The notes beneath the pieces were generated by a model, which made no database searches, had not been told where the DNA came from, and was given only the letters and a program-made list of their open reading frames with translations. A stretch of 64,000 nucleotides of DNA from Shewanella abyssi (GTDB lineage Bacteria > Pseudomonadota > Gammaproteobacteria > Enterobacterales > Shewanellaceae): the NCBI RefSeq assembly GCF_023284025.1, contig NZ_JAKIKR010000009.1, positions 52,160 to 116,159 of the forward strand, read 5' to 3'. How positions within the stretch are numbered: the stretch's first letter is position 1; every line of letters starts with the position of its first letter. The position numbers and the translations under genes are program-made. Of this stretch, positions 20,310 through 29,784 are shown piece by piece.

Positions 20310-22325
20310 ATGATTTTTCTAAGAAAGAGTATGGTCAGACAATTCATTGCAGGCTTACTACTCACTTTAACCTTGATTACGCTAGGCAGTTTAATTGTCA
20401 AAACCAATCAAGTACAACAGGATTCATCTGTGGCATTAAAAGGTGAAGTTAGTCGTATCCTCACGCAGCTTACCGCTAAAATCGATCATATGTTGTATTC
20501 AAGAAATAACCAAGTCGATGCCATTTTTACCCATCCTAATACCATAGCAGCTATTAACTCAATTCAGGAAAGAGGGGTAAGCTATGAAGAGCATCATGTG
20601 CTTAAACCCGTAAGCGAGTATTTTCAATCTCTGATGCAAGCCGATGCAGCGATTGTGAGTCTCTTTTTTACAACGACTGCGACCTGGGAATACTTTGATC
20701 ACGATAGTAAGAATGAAGACCCGAATTATTACATCAATAAACGCCCATTTTGGCAGGAGTTTCTTAGCCAAATGAATCATTACGTAAACGATCCATATGT
20801 TGATGCAGAGGGGGATATTTTACTGACTTTTAGAGCGCCAGCCTTCGACGCGCAGAACAACTTAATTGGAACCGTAGGCTTGGATCTCGATCTAGAGGAG
20901 GTTAATAGTGAGTTTGCGCAGTTACAGAGCATTTATCCCGGGCTGGATGTTTTTGTTGTCAGTGATACGGGTTTATTGATCAATTTTCCTAATATGGTAG
21001 AGCTGATGGTGGCTAATAATCTTAGTACGCTTGATATGGCTGCCATAGATGATGCGCTTCGTGGTGATGGTGCCGGCGGATTCGAGAAAATGTGGTCAGA
21101 TTATCGAGATCAAAACCTCAAGGAGCACGAGGTCCAATGGCAAGGCCAGCAGTACCGTGTTTTCATCCAGACTTATGAAAAGCAAAACCCCGAGGTTCAT
21201 TGGAATGTAGCAGTGATGTTACCTGAAGACGCCATCACCGCACCAGTCCATAAAGCCATCACTGACAATATACTCAACTCAATCGCTTTTAGCATGGTGT
21301 TAGCACTGTTTATGTGGTTATTGATCCGTTGGCAATTGAAACCATTACAACAGTTGCAGCAAGCGATGCACTCCATCAGTCAAGGTGATGCCGACCTTAC
21401 CCGCAGGATAAATATTAATCGACAAGATGAACTCGGTAAGTTATCTGATGCATTCAATGATTTTGTGAGTAAAATTCAGTTGATGGTCAATGAGTCGAGT
21501 TCAATGGCTATTAAATTTAATCAGAATTCACAGCAGAGTTTGGTGAGTACCAATGAGACCAACAGCATTGTCGGACAGCAAAAAGCACAGTTAGCGAATG
21601 TAGCAAGTGCCTCGGTTGAAATGGCACAAACCAGTGAGCATGTTGCATCTCGAGTGCACGATATCTCTAATATCGCTTCAGAAACCAAATTAGGCGTCGT
21701 TAACGGCGTTGCTAATATTGAAAGTGTTAATCAGCAGATGAACTATTTGGCTGAACAGATCCAACAAGCAACAGATGTGGTGGCTGCACTTGAGCAAGAC
21801 ACCAGTAAAATTGGCGAAGTCGTCAACGTGATTGGTGCGATAGCAGAGCAGACGAACCTGCTCGCGTTAAATGCAGCCATTGAAGCTGCTAGAGCAGGGG
21901 AGCAGGGACGAGGCTTTGCGGTTGTTGCAGATGAAGTACGAAATCTAGCGTCAAGAACACAAACATCGACGACGCAGATCCACGATATTGTTGCTCAGCT
22001 TCAAACTACCGCAAAAAAAGCAGTTTCAGTGATGAATTCAGGCTTAGATGAGACAAAAAACAACCAAACTGCGACCTTGGCTATCATTCCAGAATTTGAA
22101 AGTATACTTGCCTCAATGGAACAGCTTGAGCAACATATGGTTGATATATCTTCAACGATTACTCAGCAATCAAGTACCGCTATTCAGATGAATTTAGAGA
22201 TAATTGAAATTGACGAAATGGCGACAAACACCGTTGTACAAACACAAGCCCTAGCTGAAATGATACAGCAGACGGGATCTCAATCTTCACAATTAATAAA
22301 ATCAATGGCACGATTTAAGTCATAG
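20310..22325 (+). CDS. methyl-accepting chemotaxis protein with periplasmic Cache-type sensor
   Basis: 671 residues. First membrane helix at about 10-31, then a periplasmic sensor of roughly 290 residues. It has the Cache look ([42 protein letters not shown]), suggesting binding of amino acids or other small acids. A second helix (about 327-347) leads into a HAMP domain with [12 protein letters not shown], then a long coiled coil. The signalling hairpin [21 protein letters not shown] followed by [18 protein letters not shown] is fully conserved. It would signal through CheW/CheA to the flagellar motor. Solitary gene; the ligand cannot be named. Confidence 0.95.
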   Translation: MIFLRKSMVRQFIAGLLLTLTLITLGSLIVKTNQVQQDSSVALKGEVSRILTQLTAKIDHMLYSRNNQVDAIFTHPNTIAAINSIQERGVSYEEHHVLKPVSEYFQSLMQADAAIVSLFFTTTATWEYFDHDSKNEDPNYYINKRPFWQEFLSQMNHYVNDPYVDAEGDILLTFRAPAFDAQNNLIGTVGLDLDLEEVNSEFAQLQSIYPGLDVFVVSDTGLLINFPNMVELMVANNLSTLDMAAIDDALRGDGAGGFEKMWSDYRDQNLKEHEVQWQGQQYRVFIQTYEKQNPEVHWNVAVMLPEDAITAPVHKAITDNILNSIAFSMVLALFMWLLIRWQLKPLQQLQQAMHSISQGDADLTRRININRQDELGKLSDAFNDFVSKIQLMVNESSSMAIKFNQNSQQSLVSTNETNSIVGQQKAQLANVASASVEMAQTSEHVASRVHDISNIASETKLGVVNGVANIESVNQQMNYLAEQIQQATDVVAALEQDTSKIGEVVNVIGAIAEQTNLLALNAAIEAARAGEQGRGFAVVADEVRNLASRTQTSTTQIHDIVAQLQTTAKKAVSVMNSGLDETKNNQTATLAIIPEFESILASMEQLEQHMVDISSTITQQSSTAIQMNLEIIEIDEMATNTVVQTQALAEMIQQTGSQSSQLIKSMARFKS

Positions 22326-22586
22326 TTATCGAGTGTTATTGTTCCACAAAGAGTGTTGAAAACACACAGTTGCGAATTTATTTTGGTCGTCACGATTGTC
22401 ATTTAGCTAATAACCGTTAGTGTATTTCAATCGTTTCGTCATAGTGTTTTTAGAGTTTAATAACATTATTTACCGTTCTACTAGAACTAATAGTGATAAA
22501 GCTATCAAATTAACGCCAAAATATGGCGTTGTAAGCACTATCTGTTATACCTAATTTATCTATAGAGCAACTTGTAGGTAGATTAT

Positions 22587-22895
22587 ATGTCAATGGTCAG
22601 TGCAAAAGAGTTTTCGGATTGGTTAAGGTTAAGGTTTGAAGGGCTTAATGAAGGAGTATCTTTAAGTCGAAAAGATATCAACCAACTTACGGGTAGGCAA
22701 AATTTTTCATCAGATTTTGTGAGTGATATTCATTTTGAACTCATGCGTCACGATTTGGCTTTTGTAACGGATACTTCCCGTGAGAATTTTTATCTAGTCC
22801 CTATTAATAAGCAATCGTGGCGGGATAAACTTGAACAGCAGTTTGAGAAAGAGATATTTTGTAATGTTATACCGCTGAACATTTCCAACAAATAG
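22587..22895 (+). CDS. small hypothetical protein (102 aa)
   Basis: Unrecognised. The ATG at 22587 has GTAGG about 8 bases upstream. The predicted product is soluble, with charged helices (SAKEFSDWLRLRFEGLNE; WRDKLEQQFEKEI) around SLSRKDINQLTGRQNFSSDF, which resembles a small winged-helix or DNA-binding layout, but this is only an impression. No membrane segment or signal peptide. Isolated between the chemoreceptor and an intergenic repeat. Confidence 0.6.
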   Translation: MSMVSAKEFSDWLRLRFEGLNEGVSLSRKDINQLTGRQNFSSDFVSDIHFELMRHDLAFVTDTSRENFYLVPINKQSWRDKLEQQFEKEIFCNVIPLNISNK

Positions 22896-22904
22896 TTGCT
22901 AACG

Positions 22905-23021
22905 CTACAAGGCACTTGCAACCATCTCTTGAATTTCCGGCAGCGGACGCTTAGAACTGACTAAACCACCTCTAACATTGATTGTTTCCTTCATCTTCTT
23001 TTGATAAATATCTTGATTCAT
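22905..23021 (-). CDS. candidate 38-aa small protein
   Basis: A short minus-strand ORF starting at the ATG at 23021 with an upstream AGGTAAG-like ribosome site. The product starts MNQDIYQKKMKETINV, continues RGGLVSSKRPLPEIQEM, and is hydrophilic. It is not recognised. It lies tail-to-tail with the 102-aa gene, only nine bases away, and upstream of the inverted-repeat element. The ribosome site and amino-acid composition make coding plausible but not proven. Confidence 0.35.
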   Translation of the reverse strand: MNQDIYQKKMKETINVRGGLVSSKRPLPEIQEMVASAL

Positions 23022-23086
23022 TGCTTACCTGTTATCATAGCGGCCTAAAGATTCAGGTTAGTTTACTTGTTTCAATTAAAGGTTTT

Positions 23087-23354
23087 ATACCAATTACATT
23101 AAGTAGTTGTTCATTCAGCGGGAATTCAAAGTCCTGTAGGCAAGGCGGATGATTGAAGCTAATAGTTATTCTATATCAAGAGCATCTAACATAGCATACA
23201 GGGCTTTGAAACCCGCACCTAGTGAGCTTCTCAGGACTTTCACTGTGGTGTTGCATTGTCTCAAAAGGGAATAACCATTTCTTCAACGATGCGCCTTACA
23301 TTGAAGAGCCCTGAGAGAGCTCTGAATTGAACACATCTTTAATGTAACTGGTAT
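23087..23354. repeat. 268-bp inverted-repeat element, copy 1 (MITE-like)
   Basis: The ends are inverted repeats: ATACCAATTACATTAA (23087-23102) against TTAATGTAACTGGTAT (23339-23354), 15 of 16 matching. The interior has no ORF. Many blocks recur, in the same order and at similar spacing, in the 266-bp copy at 57829-58094: TTCATTCAGCGGGAATT, GCTAATAGTTATTCTATATC, GTGAGCTTCTCA, GACTTTCACT and ATTTCTTCA. Size, terminal repeats and lack of coding fit a non-autonomous miniature transposable element. It ends 22 bases before the AEC-transporter start codon. Confidence 0.85.
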
Positions 23355-23376
23355 TACAGGACGTAGTGAAGCACTA

Positions 23377-24300
23377 ATGGCTATTATTTCAATTGTTTTC
23401 CCCTTAATTTTTATGGCCACATTAGGTTACTTTTTAACAAACAAGTCAATTTTTTCTAAAGAGCAAATTAGTGGTATTAGTTTGTTTACCTTCTACCTCA
23501 GCATTCCTGCTTTTTTGTTTATTAACATGTTTCAGGCAGATCTTAGCAAAAGTTTTGATATAACAGCTTTAGCATGCTTTTACTTGCCTGTAGTGACCGC
23601 ACATGGTGTCGGTGTGGGGCTATATTGCTTTCTCCGTAAAGGGCAAAGCCAGCGACTCGCACACGGTTCAGCTTATGGTTTAGCGTGCAGTTATTCGAAC
23701 ACCATCTTAGTCGGTCTGCCTATTATTGTGGGTGCGCTTGGCCAGGAGATGATGGGCACTGTATTTATCATCATTACCTTTCATAGCGCATTGCTGTTCT
23801 CTTTAACATTCATTTTGGCATTAAGGGGAGAGGAGGCTGGTTTTAAGTATTGGCCTTTTGTTAAAGGAATAATGTTTAACCCGATAGTCATGAGCATCTC
23901 TTTAGGTTTACTACTGAATATATTGCACATTCCACTGTTTGATAATTTGGCTAATGGTATTAATTTGCTCAGTCAGCCTGCGTTAGCTTGTGCACTTTTC
24001 GTGCTGGGTGCAAACCTAAGCTTTTATAAAGTGGCCAAAGACTGGAAGTTGGCATTACTTGCTACATTCGTGAAGTTGATAGTGCTGCCAACTTTTGTTT
24101 ATGCTCTCGGATCATTGTTCATGTTAGAGCAGCAACTATTAGCGGTATTGGTACTTTTAAGTGCCTCTCCTCTGGGTATTAATGCTTATCTTGTCGCTGT
24201 GCAAGTAAAGGCACAGCAGGCTGTTATCGCCAGTACCGTGGTACTTTCCACTGTACTGTGCGTATTTACAATGAGCTTGTGGCTATCTATTTTATTGTGA
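23377..24300 (+). CDS. AEC-family (auxin efflux carrier type) transporter
   Basis: 307 residues, almost wholly hydrophobic with about ten membrane helices, the usual AEC count. Family-like features are the N-terminal VFPLIFMATLGYFLTNK, the polar break ACSYSNTILVGLPIIVGALG in the middle of the first half, and SASPLGINAYLVA in the second half. Such carriers move small carboxylates or similar compounds; the substrate is unknown. The last nine bases overlap the end of the convergent FMN-enzyme gene. Because the repeat element ends only 22 bases upstream, the promoter must lie inside or beyond it. Confidence 0.9.
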   Translation: MAIISIVFPLIFMATLGYFLTNKSIFSKEQISGISLFTFYLSIPAFLFINMFQADLSKSFDITALACFYLPVVTAHGVGVGLYCFLRKGQSQRLAHGSAYGLACSYSNTILVGLPIIVGALGQEMMGTVFIIITFHSALLFSLTFILALRGEEAGFKYWPFVKGIMFNPIVMSISLGLLLNILHIPLFDNLANGINLLSQPALACALFVLGANLSFYKVAKDWKLALLATFVKLIVLPTFVYALGSLFMLEQQLLAVLVLLSASPLGINAYLVAVQVKAQQAVIASTVVLSTVLCVFTMSLWLSILL

Positions 24301-25965
24301 GTGATTGACTTTGTGACTTGCATGTTTAGCGCGAGAAAACTCAGCTGGCGATAGTATATAGCTATCTTCACTGTAAAAGTCCTCACTGCTTGCCATGCTC
24401 CACCAGTCTATCCAAGGACCCTCTATTGGTTTTTCATCGATCAAGTCGTTTTCTTTTAGTGGTTCAATTAGACTTCCTACTGACATTAACAGGCCATATG
24501 GCGTACGCCTTTTAAGCATGTGAGGCATTAATTTGGCTGGATTATCTAAGCCCATACTTCCAACCAGTTCGAAGAAGCTTTCAATGGTATTGTGATGATA
24601 ATTTTTAACGCGCTCACTTTTTTCAACCACATTTACGGCTTTGCTTCTTGCGGGATCTTGTGTCGCAATGCCAGTCGGACACATATTGCTATTACAGTGG
24701 CGAGATTGAATGCAGCCGAGAGCCATCATCATGGTGCGCGCCGCATTAACGGTATCTGCTCCCATAGCAACTTTTGCTAGCAAGTCGAAACTGGATGCGG
24801 TTTTACCCGAAGCAATAATATTAATCTTGTCTCTTAATCCTGCGCCTATTAGCGCATTGTGAACGAAATATACTCCTTCGAGACACATCATGCCTAAACG
24901 ATTAGTAAATTCGACGGGTGCGGCACCTGTGCCACCCTCGGCACCATCGACGGTGATAAAGTCTGGTGTGATCCCCGTTTCAAGCATGGCTTTGCATAGT
25001 CCGAGAAATTCGACCGGATTACCAATGCATAACTTGAAGCCAATGGGTTTTCCTTCACTTAGTTCCCTTAGTTTAACGACAAAATTGAGCAGATCTTTTG
25101 GTGTTGTACATTCAGGATTCACCGCAGGTGATAAACAGTCTCTATCTTTGGATATATGGCGTATAGCGGCAATTTCGTCGGTTATTTTTGCTGCGGGTAA
25201 AACGCCACCATGCCCTGGTTTAGCCCCTTGAGATAGCTTTATCTCTATCATCTTGATTTGAGGTCGAGTTGCCATCGCTCTAAACGTTTCAGGGTTAAAG
25301 TTGCCTTCATTATCACGGCAGCCAAATAGGCCTGAGCCAATCTGCCAAACGACATCACCATGATGTTTTAGGTGATAGGGGCTAGCACCACCTTCACCGG
25401 TATTGTGGTAACAGCCCGCTTTGAGCGCGCCCAAGTTTAACGCTTCAATAGCATTGGCACTCAGAGAGCCAAAGCTCATTGCTGATATGTTTAAGTAGGA
25501 GGCATCGTAGGGTTTTAAGCAGTCAGGCCCACCAAAGCGCACACGTTTAGCATCTGCAACCACATGTCGAGGGTGTAATGATTGCCAAAGGCTTAAATAA
25601 TTATCCTCTAAAAGGTCGCGCTGAGTACCAAAGGCAATGGTGTCACGGACATTCTTGGCTCTCTGATATACCAGTGAGCGCTGCTCGCGGTTAAATGGTT
25701 TTTCTTCAGTGTCATTGGCAATAAAATATTGCTGAATTTCGACGCGATAAGATTCTAAGAAGTATCGAACATGGGCAACAACGGGGTATAAGCGATTTAA
25801 CGTATGCTTGCTGTGGTACATATCAAAATAGCCGACAACGGTATAACTGAGGGTAAACAGCAGCAATAATATAGTCCCAGTGCCTACTTGGTTGAGGGCA
25901 AAATTGATGGCTAACAAATTTCCTAAGGAAGCGATTATCCAAAAGAATTTTTGCATGATGGTCAT
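24292..25965 (-). CDS. FMN/Fe-S glutamate-synthase-domain protein with membrane N terminus
   Basis: 557 residues. Two hydrophobic helices (about 5-50) precede a full glutamate-synthase central/FMN barrel: PYDASYLNISAMSFGSLS, GEGGASPYHL, KLSQGAKPGHGGVLP, DGAEGGTGAAP and the cluster motif CIQSRHCNSNMCPTGIATQ, with three cysteines for a [3Fe-4S] centre. The glutaminase domain of true glutamate synthase is missing. Proteins of this build are widespread but their reaction is poorly established; a membrane-anchored FMN oxidoreductase is all that can be said. The gene overlaps the convergent AEC transporter by nine bases at its 3' end. Confidence 0.9.
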   Translation of the reverse strand: MTIMQKFFWIIASLGNLLAINFALNQVGTGTILLLLFTLSYTVVGYFDMYHSKHTLNRLYPVVAHVRYFLESYRVEIQQYFIANDTEEKPFNREQRSLVYQRAKNVRDTIAFGTQRDLLEDNYLSLWQSLHPRHVVADAKRVRFGGPDCLKPYDASYLNISAMSFGSLSANAIEALNLGALKAGCYHNTGEGGASPYHLKHHGDVVWQIGSGLFGCRDNEGNFNPETFRAMATRPQIKMIEIKLSQGAKPGHGGVLPAAKITDEIAAIRHISKDRDCLSPAVNPECTTPKDLLNFVVKLRELSEGKPIGFKLCIGNPVEFLGLCKAMLETGITPDFITVDGAEGGTGAAPVEFTNRLGMMCLEGVYFVHNALIGAGLRDKINIIASGKTASSFDLLAKVAMGADTVNAARTMMMALGCIQSRHCNSNMCPTGIATQDPARSKAVNVVEKSERVKNYHHNTIESFFELVGSMGLDNPAKLMPHMLKRRTPYGLLMSVGSLIEPLKENDLIDEKPIEGPWIDWWSMASSEDFYSEDSYILSPAEFSRAKHASHKVNHSQ

Positions 25966-26182
25966 AAGTGTTCCTTACTATATAGCAGCAGACAAATCTC
26001 TGTTCTATTGAAAGCCATTCTTGCTGTTTAGGCAAACTTGTTTTAATACTTTCTAATTTAGACCTGAATTCGGTATATTGGTATTGATAGTAGTCATAGC
26101 GTCGTGAATACAGATAGGCATACTTAGCTCAATTAGCAGTATGTTGCAGTCATATGGATAGCGCAATACCAAGGAGTTCAAC

Positions 26183-26683
26183 GTGATAATCGCAGAAACG
26201 GAAAGGCTAGTCTTACGTAGGTTTGAGTCTAAAGATACCAAAGCTATTTTCTTACTCAACAGCATTCCGGAAATCCTTACCTATATCCCAGGTGCGCCGA
26301 TGACGAATATTTCTCAGGCTAAACAGATCTTAGACAATATGATATTGAAAAACTATGAGCAATTCGGTTATGGCCGTTGGGCTGTAGAGCATAAAGCGGA
26401 TGGTAAGGTCATCGGTTTTTGTGGGCCGAAATATATCGAAGAGTTTGATGAAGTCGAGCTGGGATACCGTTATTTGCCTGCTTACTGGGGCCAAGGTATT
26501 GGATTCGAGGCGGGTAGTGCAGCGCTATCTAAGTTTATGGATTACGGCATCAAAGAAGCGATTGCATTGATCTTGATCGGTAATAAAGGCTCTGAAGGGG
26601 TCGCTAAGAAGCTAGGCATGACTGAACGTGGCAGAGATAAATTTATGGGGCATAAAGTCAATGTCTTTCACAAACACCTCTAG
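26183..26683 (+). CDS. GNAT-family N-acetyltransferase (RimJ/RimL type)
   Basis: 166 residues from a GTG start with a clear AAGGAG seven bases upstream. The N-terminal ETERLVLRRFESKD is typical of RimJ/RimL-like acetyltransferases. The acetyl-CoA loop is YWGQGIGFEAG, and GNKGSEGVAKKLGM matches the later conserved block. It would acetylate a protein N terminus or small amine; the substrate is unknown. Solitary gene, convergent with fur and sharing a terminator. Confidence 0.88.
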   Translation: MIIAETERLVLRRFESKDTKAIFLLNSIPEILTYIPGAPMTNISQAKQILDNMILKNYEQFGYGRWAVEHKADGKVIGFCGPKYIEEFDEVELGYRYLPAYWGQGIGFEAGSAALSKFMDYGIKEAIALILIGNKGSEGVAKKLGMTERGRDKFMGHKVNVFHKHL

Positions 26684-26704
26684 CTGAATTTTTTAATCAC
26701 TAAA

Positions 26705-26733
26705 ACAAAAAACCAGCCTGAGCTGGTTTTTTA
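26705..26733. terminator. bidirectional terminator (GNAT gene / fur)
   Basis: AACCAGC, loop CTGA, GCTGGTT with A-run before and T-run after, lying between convergent genes. Confidence 0.85.
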
Positions 26734-26745
26734 TTATTTTAATTT

Positions 26746-27177
26746 TTATGCTTCGCCGTGCTCGCATTTGTCGTTAGTGCAAACACCATAAAGGTATAAA
26801 CTGTGGTTTGTCAGTTTGATATTGTGCTTCATCGCGATCTCATCTTGACGCTGTTCAATCATATTGTCTGAGAACTCGAACACTTTGCCACAAGATAAAC
26901 AGACAAGATGATCATGATGATGCTGGCTTGAAAGTTCAAATACCGCTTTGCCGCTTTCAAAGTGGTGGCGGGTAACAATGCCTGCATCGTCAAACTGATT
27001 GAGCACTCGATAAACGGTCGCTAATCCAATCTCTTCACCCAACTCGAGCAGTTTTTTATAGAGATCTTCAGCACTGATGTGTTGATTCTCAGGCGCTTGC
27101 ATCAATTCTAAAATTTTGACTCGTGGTAAGGTTACTTTCAAACCCGCTTTCTTTAGCGCTTGATTTCCATCTGTCAT
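26746..27177 (-). CDS. fur: ferric uptake regulator
   Basis: Iron-responsive repressor. 143 residues from the ATG at 27177, giving the usual MTDGNQALKKAGLKVTLPR start; a longer in-frame ORF to 27225 adds 16 unrelated residues and is rejected. The winged helix reads SAEDLYKKLLELGEEIGLATVYRVLNQFDDAGIV. Metal sites are HHHDHLVCLSCGKVFEF and a C-terminal GVCTNDKC. Divergent from cobB across 268 bases. No clear Fur box was recognised in that gap. Confidence 0.97.
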   Translation of the reverse strand: MTDGNQALKKAGLKVTLPRVKILELMQAPENQHISAEDLYKKLLELGEEIGLATVYRVLNQFDDAGIVTRHHFESGKAVFELSSQHHHDHLVCLSCGKVFEFSDNMIEQRQDEIAMKHNIKLTNHSLYLYGVCTNDKCEHGEA

Positions 27178-27445
27178 TATTGGTCTCTTGATTGCAGAAC
27201 GGCCTGTTAACACCAGCCAGTTCATATGTGAGTATGCAATCCATTATATGTGCACAATTAGAAAACTTAAACCTTTGATCTATCAATAAGTCATCTATTG
27301 TAAATAAAAGCGATAAAGCTGATATAAAACAAGCAATTTAAGCATACTTTTTGTATTGTTATTACTGTTTATACTAACGCCTAATGTGAAAAGGGCTGTT
27401 AACTAGGCAAAATGAAAATAATAAAACTGACAAATAGGATTGTAG

Positions 27446-28192
27446 ATGTACCAGCAGATAGTGATACTCACCGGAGCCGGGATCTCCGCTGAATCTGGAT
27501 TACGTACCTTTCGAGACCAAGATGGTTTATGGGAGGAGCACAAGATTGAAGAGGTCGCAACACCTGAAGGTTATGAAAATAACCCACTGCTCGTTGAAAA
27601 ATTCTATAACGAGCGCTGGCAACAGTTTCATAATGGCGCTATTGAGCCCAACGCAGGTCACCTAGCCCTCGCCAAGTTGGAAAGCGAATTCGATGGTAAG
27701 CTATTAGTCGTAACCCAAAATATTGATGATCTTCATGAAAGGGCTGGCTCAAAACGTTTATTGCATATGCACGGCGAGCTTGCAAAAGGGCGTTGTCCGC
27801 GTTCTAGACAAACCTTCCTTCTTAGAGAGCCATTCGGTCCGGAACATACTTGTACCTGTTGTATTCCGGCGCAAAGGCTGAGGCCTCATGTAGTTTGGTT
27901 TGGAGAGATGCCAATAGGCCTCGATAGAATTCAGCATGCATTAGATAGCTGTGACTTGTTTATTGCCATTGGCACTTCTGGCACTGTTTATCCTGCAGCC
28001 GGGTTTGTGGATACAGCAAATCATCATGGTGCTCAAACTGTCGATATTAATTTATTACCTGCAGACAGGCATAGTCAATTTCAGTACCATTTTGAGGGAA
28101 AAGCCAGTGAGGTTTTACCCAAACTGGTTGAACAAATTCTGCACGGTAAGGTGCTCAATGATCGATTGCAGTTCGGTAGCGCTAGTGATTGA
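27446..28192 (+). CDS. cobB: NAD-dependent protein deacylase (sirtuin, CobB type)
   Basis: Removes acetyl and probably succinyl groups from lysines, using NAD. 248 residues. NAD motif GAGISAESGLRTFRDQDGLW; catalytic TQNIDDLHERAGS with the His in LHMHGEL; zinc site GRCPRSRQ with CTCC; then RPHVVWFGEMP and IGTSGTVYPAAGF. The tetrad FYNER places Tyr and Arg three apart, as in class III sirtuins that take succinyl-lysine, so desuccinylase activity is likely (inference from known CobB/SIRT5 biochemistry). The 3' end overlaps the next gene by 35 bases. Confidence 0.96.
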   Translation: MYQQIVILTGAGISAESGLRTFRDQDGLWEEHKIEEVATPEGYENNPLLVEKFYNERWQQFHNGAIEPNAGHLALAKLESEFDGKLLVVTQNIDDLHERAGSKRLLHMHGELAKGRCPRSRQTFLLREPFGPEHTCTCCIPAQRLRPHVVWFGEMPIGLDRIQHALDSCDLFIAIGTSGTVYPAAGFVDTANHHGAQTVDINLLPADRHSQFQYHFEGKASEVLPKLVEQILHGKVLNDRLQFGSASD

Positions 28193-28655
28193 ACAAGACG
28201 AGACTCCAAGGCTGGCGATTATAATGCGTGGACTGCCAGGCAGTGGTAAAAGCTACTGGGTGTCGCACTTTATCGACAGCAAAGCGCAGAGGAGTGGGCA
28301 GCGCGGGACAACGGCTGCAGTGGGTGTTTTTTCCACTGACCAATACTTTTTTAAAAATGGTACTTATCAGTTTAATGCCAAATTACTGTCTAAATACCAT
28401 CAAATGAACCTCACTGCGTTTATCAAAGCGATGGCGGATAATGTCCCGTTTGTTATTTGTGATAATACCAATGTGGCACTTTGGGAGTATCAGGCATATC
28501 AAGCCGCAGCACTGGCATTAGGCTACGAGGTTCACATACAACAAATTGGCGTTCCTAGTGATGTTGAACAGCAACGACTCTGCGCAAAACGCAACAGCCA
28601 TGGCGTTCCACTTAATAGCATAAAACGTATGGCTTTATTGTTTGAAGCTCATTAA
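28158..28655 (+). CDS. P-loop kinase resembling N4BP2-like polynucleotide kinases
   Basis: 165 residues from the ATG at 28158, preceded by AAGGTG and lying inside the end of cobB. A longer open frame upstream merely shadows cobB. The P-loop is MRGLPGSGKSYW (about 23-34). Next come VFSTDQYFFKNGTYQFN and, mid-protein, FVICDNTNVALWEYQAY followed by LGYEVHIQQIG. The series RGLPGSGKS / FSTDxxF / xDNTNxxxWE / GYEV is the pattern of N4BP2-like AAA_33 proteins, related to polynucleotide kinases. Substrate unknown. The 35-base overlap implies coupled translation with the sirtuin. Confidence 0.75.
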   Translation: MIDCSSVALVIEQDETPRLAIIMRGLPGSGKSYWVSHFIDSKAQRSGQRGTTAAVGVFSTDQYFFKNGTYQFNAKLLSKYHQMNLTAFIKAMADNVPFVICDNTNVALWEYQAYQAAALALGYEVHIQQIGVPSDVEQQRLCAKRNSHGVPLNSIKRMALLFEAH

Positions 28656-28690
28656 TGGTGACAATGACTGCTGACCCGTCATGAGCTTTT

Positions 28691-29635
28691 CTAAAATCGG
28701 CGGCCCATTCCGATAATGAGGTGCTTCCAGTTAAGGAAGCCGTACTCCGCGTAGATATTCCATTCATTACGATGGCCAAAGTCATAGTTCAAACTGAATG
28801 ACATATTTTTAGTTTCTTTCTTGGCGAGATCGATATCAAACTTGACTTCCTCCATTAATGGAGCGAGTTGAGTCCCGCTAAAAGAGTAATCACCGGTGAC
28901 ATTCTGATTGACGCTTTGGTGACTAAAAGCCAAGAACCAAGCCAGCTTATCAGAGCCAATATCAAAACGTTGTCCAATACGGACAGACGCGAGTTTAGTT
29001 TTTATTAAACTATCGGTAGTGTCTGTTTTAGCTTTTATGATGGCGCCGATGGCCATTATAGTGAAAGGAGTATCGCCAATAATAGGGGCAATCTGACCTG
29101 CCAACACTGTGCCTAATCCATAGTTAGTCGCGGTATAGCTAATGGGGATCGGCAGCACAATACCATTGCAACTATCGCCACAGGGTAAACCTTCAACATT
29201 GTCTAGCTTAGCTCTAATATCTTTATTGCCTTCGGTATAGCCAAGGATCCCATAGACATTCCAAAAAGGCAGGATCCAAGCGTCAAGTTTTAATTGCACA
29301 CTTTTGTCGCGTCCTGTGATGCTGACATCTTCCGCTGGAATAACATAGTCATTTGGGCCTCTTAGACCGAGCAATCCACCGTCAATTTGAACTTGAAAAT
29401 CGTTAACCGCTTCATAATCTGCTTCGATGCTGTTGTAGAACAGTGTGAGTCCGACAGGAATCGGCAGTTTATGGCCGCGTTCAGCAGCTTTATCTGCTAG
29501 CAGTGGTAAACCACTCCAATGTTTAGGGGTGGTTTGTTGCTCGATGCTGGCATTTAAATCATCGCTTGCAACAGCGTTGAACGAGGTCAATAGAGTTAAG
29601 ATCAGGGTGAGTGCTTTGTATGAGTAAGTAGACAT
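28691..29635 (-). CDS. putative outer-membrane beta-barrel protein
   Basis: 314 residues with a signal peptide (about 1-23, ending FNAVAS). The rest alternates polar and hydrophobic residues with many aromatics, for example KLDAWILPFWNVYGILGYTEG, RIGQRFDIGSDKLAWFLAFSHQS and NEWNIYAEYGFLNW. It ends in ...GMGRRF with a terminal Phe, the classical Bam-recognition ending of outer-membrane barrels. A cysteine pair (CGDSC) sits in one loop. No family with known function is recognised. Convergent with the P-loop kinase gene, 35 bases away. Confidence 0.75.
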   Translation of the reverse strand: MSTYSYKALTLILTLLTSFNAVASDDLNASIEQQTTPKHWSGLPLLADKAAERGHKLPIPVGLTLFYNSIEADYEAVNDFQVQIDGGLLGLRGPNDYVIPAEDVSITGRDKSVQLKLDAWILPFWNVYGILGYTEGNKDIRAKLDNVEGLPCGDSCNGIVLPIPISYTATNYGLGTVLAGQIAPIIGDTPFTIMAIGAIIKAKTDTTDSLIKTKLASVRIGQRFDIGSDKLAWFLAFSHQSVNQNVTGDYSFSGTQLAPLMEEVKFDIDLAKKETKNMSFSLNYDFGHRNEWNIYAEYGFLNWKHLIIGMGRRF

Positions 29636-29784
29636 AGTATTGAGATTAAAAACCGAGAGCGCACTGTAACGTCTTTAGTGGGCAAAACAAGTCGGTTTTG
29701 TCATTGTGAGAGCTGAGTAGGGTTTTTTCTGAGAAGTGGCTAAGAAGTGTGTGACTCATGCTACGACATCCAATGTCAGCCAAT

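Noticed and set aside
27178..27225. 16-residue N-terminal extension of Fur
   Set aside because: Fur proteins of this group begin MTDGNQALKKAG; the extension has no family support.
27951..28157. Upstream extension of the P-loop kinase ORF
   Set aside because: Pure out-of-frame reading of cobB; the ATG at 28158 has a ribosome site and keeps the full P-loop domain.
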